Source: Thiomonas sp.
GTDB taxonomy: Bacteria; Pseudomonadota; Gammaproteobacteria; Burkholderiales; Burkholderiaceae_C
NCBI GenBank assembly: GCA_027451915.1
Contig: DAIDHU010000233.1
Coordinates: forward strand, 1 to 13,160
Length of the DNA stretch: 13,160 bases
Direction of reading: 5' to 3'
Shown: positions 6,138-13,160 of the stretch, piece after piece
Numbering within the stretch: the stretch's first letter is position 1
Layout of the letters: every line of letters starts with the position of its first letter
Notes under the pieces: model-generated
The model's database searches: none
Seen by the model: only the letters and a program-made list of their open reading frames with translations
Told to the model about the DNA's origin: nothing
Made by a program: the position numbers and the translations under genes

Positions 6138-7664
6138 ATGCCCGTGGCCGTGGTCGCCAGCCGGGCCCTGCTGGGCCTGGAGGCGCCCGCGGTGCAGGTG
6201 GAAGTGCACCTTTCGGGCGGGCTGCCGGCCTTCGGCATCGTCGGCCTGCCCGAAGCGGAGGTGCGCGAGGCGCGCGAGCGGGTGCGCAGCGCCCTGTTGA
6301 ACAGCCCGCTGCCCTACCCCAGTGCGCGGCGCATCGTCGTGAACCTCGCGCCGGCCGACCTGCCCAAGGAATCCGGGCGTTTCGACCTGCCCATCGCGCT
6401 GGGCCTGCTGGCGGCGCAAGGCCTCATCGACCCCGCCCGCCTGGAGGGCCACGAGTTCGCGGGCGAACTCTCCCTCTCCGGTGAGCTGCGCCCCGTGCGA
6501 GGCGCGCTGGCCATGCTGTACGCGGCGCGCTCGCAGGCATCGCCCACCCGGCGTTTCGTGCTTCCGCTGGCCAGCGCCCGCGAGGCGGCCGTGGCCGGGG
6601 CCGGCCAGTTGCTCGGCGCGCGCCACCTGAACGAGGTGGTCGCCTATCTGTGCGGCACCGCGGACGCCGATGCGCTGCACGTGCCGGCGCCGGCCGCGCC
6701 GGCGTGCTCGCAGGCGCCCGCGGCCGAGCTGGCCGACGTGCGCGGCCAGGCACTGGCGCGACGCGCGCTGGAAGTCGCCGCGGCGGGAGCCCATCACCTG
6801 CTGCTGGTGGGTCCGCCCGGCAGCGGCAAGACCATGCTGGCGCAGCGTCTATGGGGCCTGCTGCCGGCGCTGGACCCCGAACAGGCGCTGCAAAGCGCCG
6901 CGCTGCTCAGCCTGGACGGCGGCTTCGACCCCGAGGCCTGGGCCCGCCGCAGCCTGCGCAGCCCCCACCACGGCAGCTCGGCGGCGTCGCTGCTGGGCAG
7001 CCTGGCCGCCGGCCGGCTGCGCCCCGGCGAGGTTTCGCTGGCCCACCACGGCCTGCTGTTCCTGGACGAACTGCCCGAGTTCGACCGCCGCGCGCTGGAG
7101 GGCCTGCGCGAGCCCCTGGAATCGGGCTGCGTGCACCTGGCCCGCGCGGCACGCCGCGTACGCCTGCCGGCCCGGTTCCAGCTGGTGGCCGCGATGAACC
7201 CCTGTCCCTGCGGGCACCTGGGCGACGCGACCCGCGAATGCCGCTGCACCCCCGAGCAGGTGCAACGCTACCGCGCGCGCCTGTCGGGCCCGCTGCTCGA
7301 CCGCATCGACCTGCGCGTGGAACTCAGCGCGCTGGCACCCGCCGAACTGTTCGAGCTTCCCCCCGGCGAGCCCAGCGCCACGGTGGCCGAGCGCGTGCGC
7401 CGGGCCGCCGAATGCCAGCGCAGGCGCCAGGGCCTGCCCAATGCCCGGCTCGAAGCCCCCGCGCTGGAGCAGCATTGCGCACTGCCGGGCGCCGAGCGGC
7501 GCTGGCTGGCCGAGGCCCTGACGCGCCTGGGGGCGTCGGCCCGCTCCGCGCACCGGGTGCTGCGCGTGGCGCGCAGCATCGCCGACCTGGCCGCCGAACC
7601 CCGCATCGGGCGCCCGCATCTGGCCGAGGCGCTGCAACTTCGCAGGGCGCTGGGCGGGGCGTAG
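6138..7664 (+). CDS. comM: YifB/ComM-family Mg chelatase-like AAA+ ATPase
   Basis: AAA+ ATPase of the ComM family. In naturally competent bacteria ComM is a hexameric helicase that drives branch migration during integration of transformed DNA; the family is also widespread in species not known to be competent. The 508-residue product has the N-terminal ChlI-like domain (VEVHLSGGLPAFGIVGLPE, then NLAPADLPKE) and Walker A GPPGSGKT at 225-232 with Lys231. The Walker B LLFLDELPEF has Asp310 and Glu311. A Cys-rich segment MNPCPCG...CRC (353-370) and the LDRIDL block precede the C-terminal chelatase domain. Length is normal. ATG 6138 gives the usual family start (MPVAVVASRALLGLEAP); no clear ribosome site is present. 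It converges on metY with a hairpin between them. Confidence 0.95.
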   Translation: MPVAVVASRALLGLEAPAVQVEVHLSGGLPAFGIVGLPEAEVREARERVRSALLNSPLPYPSARRIVVNLAPADLPKESGRFDLPIALGLLAAQGLIDPARLEGHEFAGELSLSGELRPVRGALAMLYAARSQASPTRRFVLPLASAREAAVAGAGQLLGARHLNEVVAYLCGTADADALHVPAPAAPACSQAPAAELADVRGQALARRALEVAAAGAHHLLLVGPPGSGKTMLAQRLWGLLPALDPEQALQSAALLSLDGGFDPEAWARRSLRSPHHGSSAASLLGSLAAGRLRPGEVSLAHHGLLFLDELPEFDRRALEGLREPLESGCVHLARAARRVRLPARFQLVAAMNPCPCGHLGDATRECRCTPEQVQRYRARLSGPLLDRIDLRVELSALAPAELFELPPGEPSATVAERVRRAAECQRRRQGLPNARLEAPALEQHCALPGAERRWLAEALTRLGASARSAHRVLRVARSIADLAAEPRIGRPHLAEALQLRRALGGA

Positions 7665-7671
7665 GCATGGC

Positions 7672-7700
7672 GCGCAATCGGCTCGCTCGGCCGATTGCGC
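7672..7700. terminator. Hairpin between convergent comM and metY
   Basis: Perfect 11-bp inverted repeat (7672-7682 with 7690-7700) around a 7-base loop, in the 73-bp gap between two converging genes. It begins 8 bp after the comM stop and ends 37 bp past the metY stop. Neither strand has a T tract after the stem, so it is not a textbook intrinsic terminator. Position and strength make a bidirectional termination or 3'-end-protection role likely. Confidence 0.65.
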
Positions 7701-7737
7701 CCGGGTCCTGCGCGTGCCGCCGGCCGCGGACGGCAGC

Positions 7738-8998
<1,261 letters not shown>

Positions 8999-9009
<11 letters not shown>

Positions 9010-9859
9010 CGGGTTCTCCTGACAAGGGGCTGGGGGGAATCTCGAAATCCGCCTCGGCGTCGCGCGCCGGGGTGCTGCGGCGTCCCGCGCCGAAATACGC
9101 CGACGGCGTGGTGCCGAGGGCCAGGCGGAAGGCCTTGATGAAGGCGCTGACGCTGTCATAGCCCAGCGAGAGCGCGACATGCTTGACCGCCTGTCCGGTG
9201 GCCAGCCATTCCAGGGCCTGGGTCAGGCGCGCCCATTGGCGCCACTGCCCGAAGCTCATGCCGGTCTCCTCGACGAACTTGCGGCTCAGGGTGCGCGCGC
9301 TGATGTCGGCGTAACGGGCCCATTGCTCCAGGCGACGCCCGCTGGCCGGGTTGGCCAGCAGCGCGCGCGCCACCGACAACAGGCGCTCGTCCTTGGGCCA
9401 GGGCAATTGCAGGGCCTGCGGCCCCGCCTGATCGAGTTCGTCGAGCAGCACCTGCAGCATGCGCCGCTGCGCGGGCTGCAGCGCCGCGGCGGGGTCCCAG
9501 TCCAGCATGCGTTGCATCAGCAGCGAGGCCAGCGCGCTGGCCTCGAACTGCGCCGGATGGGACGGCAGCGCCGCGCAATGCCGCTGGGCCAGGAACACGC
9601 CCACGCCAGCCGTGGGGCCGAAGGACTGCACCGTGTGCGCCTCGCCCGGCGGCATCCAGCCGATGCTGCGCGGGCCCGCGATCACGCGTCCGCGCTCGGT
9701 CTGCACGGCCACCAGGCCCTCGGTCAGCAAAAACAGAACCCCGCGCGGCATGCTCGCGTGGCTGTTGTCCAGCGGCGCGTCGTTGCGCACGCGGATGGCG
9801 ATGAGTTCCGGGCCCGCCGGGTCGTGCACGAGTCGGTGGAGCGCGTCGGGGATACCCAT
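8999..9859 (-). CDS. AraC-family transcriptional regulator with N-terminal cupin-like domain
   Basis: DNA-binding regulator of 286 residues. The N-terminal part (about 20-100) looks like an AraC-type cupin sensor, with MPRGVLFLLTEGLVAVQ, then GWMPPGEAHTVQ. The C-terminal part has two helix-turn-helix motifs, at about 177-195 (LEQWARYADISARTLSRKF) and 225-249 (VKHVALSLGYDSVSAFIKAF), and the typical TPSAYF end of the AraC domain. A non-conserved tail of about 30 residues follows and its coding sequence overlaps metY by 11 nt. I chose ATG 9859-9857; a TTG seven codons upstream (9880) is possible, and neither has a strong ribosome site. It is divergent from the RND efflux genes (143-bp gap) and in line with metY, so its target could be either. 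The domain layout resembles NimR-type regulators; the ligand is unknown. Confidence 0.88.
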
Positions 9860-10002
9860 GGAAGTTCGGCCCGATGACAATCCGGGCAGAGATTGGCGGA
9901 AATGCGATATTAATTGGCTGGATCAAGCAACTTTGCCATGGGGCGAAACCCTACTATGCGCAAGGATTGCCTTCCCGATTCCGGATTCCAGGATTCCTGC
10001 AC
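9860..10002. promoter_or_regulatory. Divergent control region between the AraC-type gene and the efflux operon
   Basis: This 143-bp gap must hold the promoters of both divergent genes. An A/T-rich island at about 9899-9916 stands out from the GC-rich surroundings and is the likeliest -10 region. No -35/-10 pair with good spacing can be named on either strand. Next to the efflux start, GATTCC is repeated at 9977, 9984 and 9992. The AraC-type regulator may bind here; this is inference. Confidence 0.45.
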
Positions 10003-11499
10003 ATGCTCCGCTCGTCCGTTCCCCCGCGCGCCGGCTGGTCCCTTCTGGCCGCCGCGCTGCTTGCCGGCTGCACCACGGTCGGGCCGGATTTCAAGAATCC
10101 GGCGCCGCCCAAGGTGGCGGCTTACACCGCCGGCGCGCTGCCCGCGGCGACGGCCTCGGCACCGGGCACGCTGGGCGGCGCGCAGCATTTCGCGGGCTCG
10201 GCCACGGTGTCCGAGCAGTGGTGGACCGCCTTCGGCTCGCCCCGGCTGGACGACTTGATCCAGCAAGCGCTGGCCAACAGCCCGAGCCTGCAGGCCGCGC
10301 AGGCCACGCTGCGCCAGGCACGGGAAACCTACCGCGCCCAGGCGGGCTCGACCCTGTACCCCACGGTCAACGCCAAGCTGGGCGCCAGCCGCAACGAGGT
10401 CAACTCCGCCCAGCTCGGCCAGAGCGGCAACACGCAGCGTATCTACAACCTGTACAACGCGGGAATCGGGGTCAATTACAACCTGGATCTGTTCGGGGGT
10501 AACCGGCGCGCCCTGGAAGCGCTGGCCGCGCAGGCGGACTACCAGTCCTACCAGCTCGCGGGGGCCCGCCTGACCCTGGCGGCCAATGTGGTGACCACCG
10601 CTTTCGCGCAGGCCCAGCTGGGCGCGCAGATCCAGGCCACCGAGGCCATCGCCAAGGCGCAGGCCGACGAGCTCGGTATCACACGCAAGCGCCTGGAGCT
10701 GGGCGCCGCCTCCAAGGTGGAGGTGCTGAGCCTGCAGACCCAGTACGAGCAGACCCTGGCCAGCCTGCCGCCGCTGCGCAACAAGCTGCAGCAGGCCGAC
10801 CATCTGCTGGCCGCCCTGCTGGGCGAGGCCCCGGGCCAGGCCCGCATTCCCCATTTCGAGCTCTCGGATTTCCGGCTGCCGGCCGACCTGCCGATGGTGG
10901 TGCCCTCCGAGCTGGTGCGTCAGCGCCCGGACGTGCAGGCCTCCACCGCCCTGCTGCACGCGGCCACCGCCCAATATGGCGTGGCGGTGTCCAACCTGTA
11001 CCCGCAGATCAACCTCAGTGCCACGCTGGGCACGCAGGCCCTGACCACCGGCGCGCTGTTCGGGCCGGGCTCGATGGTGTGGAACCTGGCGGGCGCGCTG
11101 GCGCAGCCCCTGTTCAACGCCGGGCTGCGCGCCGGGGCCAGCGCCGCCGAAGCCAACCTGCAGGCCGCCGGCGCCAACTACCGCGCCACCGTGCTGCAGG
11201 CCCTGCGCAACGTGGCCGACGCTCTGCGCCAGCTGGACAACGACGCGCAGACCCTGCAGGCGCAGACCGCCGCCGACGACGCCGCGCAACAGTCGCTCCA
11301 GCTGGTGCAGCAGCAGTACAGCCTGGGCGCGGCCAGCTACCTGCAGTTGCTCACGGCACAGCAACAGGCGCAGAGCGCGCGCATCCAGCTGCTGGCCGCG
11401 CAGGCCGCGCGCCTGTCCGACACCGCCGCGCTGTACCAGGCCATGGGCGGCGGCGTGCTGGGCCCCGCACCGGCGAAGGGGAAGGCGACGGTTTCCTGA
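10003..11499 (+). CDS. RND efflux outer-membrane lipoprotein (NodT/OprM family)
   Basis: Outer-membrane channel of a tripartite efflux system, TolC-like. The 498-residue protein begins with a lipoprotein signal peptide ending in lipobox LLAGC, so Cys23 is the predicted lipidated residue. TTVGPDFKNPAPP follows, the usual opening of NodT-type factors. Two outer-membrane efflux domains follow, roughly residues 65-265 and 290-485, with GAASKVEVLSLQTQYEQTLASLPPLRNKL, LVRQRPDVQAS and QQQYSLGAASYLQLLTAQQQ typical of the family. Family homology begins at ATG 10003, with AGGA about 9 nt upstream; the frame is open further upstream but without family sequence. It is the first gene of the operon, ahead of adaptor and pump; in many RND operons the outer-membrane gene comes last. 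The substrate cannot be inferred. Confidence 0.94.
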   Translation: MLRSSVPPRAGWSLLAAALLAGCTTVGPDFKNPAPPKVAAYTAGALPAATASAPGTLGGAQHFAGSATVSEQWWTAFGSPRLDDLIQQALANSPSLQAAQATLRQARETYRAQAGSTLYPTVNAKLGASRNEVNSAQLGQSGNTQRIYNLYNAGIGVNYNLDLFGGNRRALEALAAQADYQSYQLAGARLTLAANVVTTAFAQAQLGAQIQATEAIAKAQADELGITRKRLELGAASKVEVLSLQTQYEQTLASLPPLRNKLQQADHLLAALLGEAPGQARIPHFELSDFRLPADLPMVVPSELVRQRPDVQASTALLHAATAQYGVAVSNLYPQINLSATLGTQALTTGALFGPGSMVWNLAGALAQPLFNAGLRAGASAAEANLQAAGANYRATVLQALRNVADALRQLDNDAQTLQAQTAADDAAQQSLQLVQQQYSLGAASYLQLLTAQQQAQSARIQLLAAQAARLSDTAALYQAMGGGVLGPAPAKGKATVS

Positions 11500-11567
11500 G
11501 CCGCTTGTCCCTTCGTTCCCGCAAGTTCCGAGTACGGGCGTCACGGCGCCCGCGAACCCCAGACCTG

Positions 11568-11583
11568 CGCCGCCCCGGCGGCG
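11568..11583 (+). other. GC hairpin in the gap between outer-membrane factor and adaptor genes
   Basis: A near-continuous inverted repeat (11568-11574 with 11577-11583) within the 121-bp gap, all G/C. A weaker 5-bp stem precedes it at 11536-11551. Neither has a T run. They could reduce read-through or tune the relative amounts of outer-membrane factor and pump. No promoter for the adaptor is evident in the gap. Confidence 0.45.
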
Positions 11584-11620
11584 TGGATTCGATGATTGGC
11601 AGCATAAGACGCATACGCAC

Positions 11621-12769
11621 ATGTCGACGACAGGACGCACCACCCTACGCATGATCATCATGCTGGTCATCGCCGCCGTGCTCATTGGAGCCGTGACCTG
11701 GTTTCACCTCTTCAAGGGGCACATGATCGCCAAGTACATGAAGGCGATGTCCAGCCCCCCGCAGACCGTGTCCACGGCGGTGGCCAGGCTGGAGACCTGG
11801 CAACCGACGGTGGAGGCCCTGGGCACGCTGCGCGCGAGCCAGCAGGCCAGCCTGAGCACCCCGGTGGGCGCGCTGGTCACGGCCATCCGCTTCGACTCCG
11901 GCGAGCATGTGCGCGCGGGCCAGGACCTGGTCGAGCTCGACCCGGCGCCGCTGCGCGCGCAACTGCAGCAACTGCAGGCGCAGGAGCACCTGGCGCAGCT
12001 CAACCTGCAGCGTGATCAGGCCCAGCTCAAGGTGCAGGCCGTCAGCCAGGCGGTGGTCGACACCGACGAGGCCACGCTGCACGCCGACCAGGCCGGCATC
12101 GCCGCGCAAAAGGCCCTGCTCGCCCAGCACATCATCTCGGCGCCCTTCGCCGGGCGCCTGGGCCTGCGCCAGGTCGACCTGGGCCAGTACCTCGCCCCCG
12201 GCGGCGTGGCGGTGACCCTGCAGAAGCTCAATCCGATGCAGATCGACTTCAACGTGCCGCAGAACCAGATCGAGCTGATCCACGTGGGCATGAAGGCCGA
12301 GCTGAGCACCAACGCGGTGCCGGGCAAGACCTTCCCCGCCAAGGTGATCGCCATCGAGCCCCAGGTGGACACCGCCACGCGCAACCTGACGGTGCGCGCC
12401 GAAGTGCCCAACCCGGGCGAGAAGCTGCTGCCCGGCGTGTTCGCCAGCATCCGCCTGGACCGCTCCCAGCCGCAGCAGTACCTGACCCTGCCCAACGCCG
12501 CGGTGATCTACAACCCCTATGGCGAAACCGTCTACGTGGTCAAGGATGAAGGCAAGGGCCCGGACGGCAAGCCGCGCCTGGTGGCCGAGCAACGCTTCAT
12601 CACCACCGGCGCGCAGCGCGGCGACCAGGTGGCCATCCTCAAGGGCCTCAAGCCGGGCGACACCGTGGTCACCTCCGGCCAGCTCAAGCTGCGCAACGGC
12701 ACCCCTTTGCTGATCAACAACAGCGTCGAGCCCAGCGACAGCCCGGACCCGACCGTCCCCGATTCCTGA
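11621..12769 (+). CDS. RND efflux periplasmic adaptor (membrane fusion protein)
   Basis: Links the inner-membrane pump to the outer-membrane channel across the periplasm. The 382-residue product has one N-terminal membrane anchor (about 10-29, MIIMLVIAAVLIGAV) and no lipobox, so it is anchored by that segment. It has a barrel-sandwich/lipoyl half (TPVGALVTAIRFDSGEHVRAGQDLVELD, about 80-107) and a short alpha hairpin (about 108-168). The second lipoyl half follows (IISAPFAGRLGLRQVDLGQYL, about 171-191), then beta-barrel and membrane-proximal domains (NPMQIDFNVPQNQIELIHVGM; LPNAAVIYNPYGETVYVV). The hairpin lacks a long insertion, as in MexH/MdtA-like adaptors. ATG 11621 is chosen; ATG 11651 would trim the first ten residues. 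The ribosome site is weak. It is followed by the pump gene after 19 nt. Confidence 0.94.
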   Translation: MSTTGRTTLRMIIMLVIAAVLIGAVTWFHLFKGHMIAKYMKAMSSPPQTVSTAVARLETWQPTVEALGTLRASQQASLSTPVGALVTAIRFDSGEHVRAGQDLVELDPAPLRAQLQQLQAQEHLAQLNLQRDQAQLKVQAVSQAVVDTDEATLHADQAGIAAQKALLAQHIISAPFAGRLGLRQVDLGQYLAPGGVAVTLQKLNPMQIDFNVPQNQIELIHVGMKAELSTNAVPGKTFPAKVIAIEPQVDTATRNLTVRAEVPNPGEKLLPGVFASIRLDRSQPQQYLTLPNAAVIYNPYGETVYVVKDEGKGPDGKPRLVAEQRFITTGAQRGDQVAILKGLKPGDTVVTSGQLKLRNGTPLLINNSVEPSDSPDPTVPDS

Positions 12770-12788
12770 TCCGCCCCAGGCCCCAGGC

Positions 12789-13160
12789 ATGAGCATGAAC
12801 AAGAAATTCACCGACATCTTCATCGAGCGCCCGGTGCTGGCCACGGTGGTCAGCCTGGTGATCCTGGTGCTCGGCTTGCGCTCGGCAGGGCTGCTGCCGG
12901 TGCTGCAATACCCGTACACCGAGAACGCGGTGGTGACCGTCACCACCGCCTATCCCGGCGCCGACGCGGCCACCGTGGCCTCGTTCATCACGACGCCGCT
13001 GGAGAACTCGATCGCGCAGGCCAACGGCATCGACTACATGACCTCCACCAGCGTGCAGGGGGTCAGCACCATCACGATCAACCTGCGCCTGAACTACGAC
13101 CCCGACAAGGCGCTCACGGAGATCAACACCAAGGTCAACGCGGTGCTCAACCAGTTGCCC
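12789..13160 (+). CDS. RND efflux inner-membrane pump (HAE-1 type), N-terminal part only
   Basis: Proton-driven multidrug efflux permease. Only the first 124 codons are present; family members have about 1,020-1,050 residues. The visible part has the hallmark start FTDIFIERPVLATVVSLVIL (cytoplasmic amphipathic start and first membrane helix, about 14-32). The first periplasmic porter segment follows, with QYPYTENAVVTVTTAYPGA, VASFITTPLENSIAQANGIDYMTSTSVQG and LRLNYDPDKALTEINTKVN, typical of the AcrB/MexI superfamily. ATG 12789 is chosen, 19 nt after the adaptor stop; a second ATG lies two codons on. No regulator of TetR type is seen at this operon within the window. The substrate cannot be told from this part. 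Confidence 0.95.
   Translation, partial: MSMNKKFTDIFIERPVLATVVSLVILVLGLRSAGLLPVLQYPYTENAVVTVTTAYPGADAATVASFITTPLENSIAQANGIDYMTSTSVQGVSTITINLRLNYDPDKALTEINTKVNAVLNQLP

Noticed and set aside
9910..11685. Minus-strand open frame of 591 codons opposite the outer-membrane factor gene
   Set aside because: Gly/Gln/Arg-rich antisense shadow; the plus-strand lipoprotein has clear family motifs.

Overview
The window is GC-rich chromosomal DNA with a very strong G/C bias at third codon positions. Gene content and order suggest a betaproteobacterium, probably Burkholderiales. The grounds are glnK-amtB beside a divergent ubiK-comM pair, an Acidithiobacillus-type GshA followed by GshB, and protein sequences of proteobacterial type throughout. 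This taxonomic call is inference. I see no insertion sequence, phage gene, CRISPR array, tRNA or rRNA.

Layout. (1) 1-2235, minus strand: gshA then gshB, the two steps of glutathione synthesis; gshB runs off the left edge. (2) 2406-5393, minus strand: an operon of a BBP2-like outer-membrane porin, the PII protein glnK and the ammonium channel amtB. It ends in a good intrinsic terminator. Upstream lie a near-consensus sigma-54 promoter (5470-5485) and an almost perfect NtrC site (5579-5595), so the operon is predicted to be induced by nitrogen limitation. (3) 5394-5782: a 389-bp divergent control region that also holds repeated NtrC half-sites and a G-quadruplex motif. (4) 5783-7664, plus strand: ubiK (ubiquinone-synthesis accessory factor) and comM (YifB-type AAA+ ATPase). 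(5) 7738-9859, minus strand: an AraC-family regulator whose end overlaps the start of metY (O-acetylhomoserine sulfhydrylase). A strong hairpin separates metY from the convergent comM. (6) 10003-13160, plus strand: a tripartite RND efflux system in the order outer-membrane lipoprotein, periplasmic adaptor, inner-membrane pump; the pump is cut by the right edge. It is divergent from the AraC-type gene.

How the parts fit. GlnK binds and gates AmtB, and the porin may supply outer-membrane passage for the same or another nitrogen source. The glutathione genes lie just behind the amtB terminator and appear to be a separate unit. The AraC-type regulator could act on metY, on the efflux genes, or on both.

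I found no clear evidence of a previously undescribed system: every gene falls in a known family. The most rewarding region is the sigma-54/NtrC control region and the porin it appears to place under nitrogen control.
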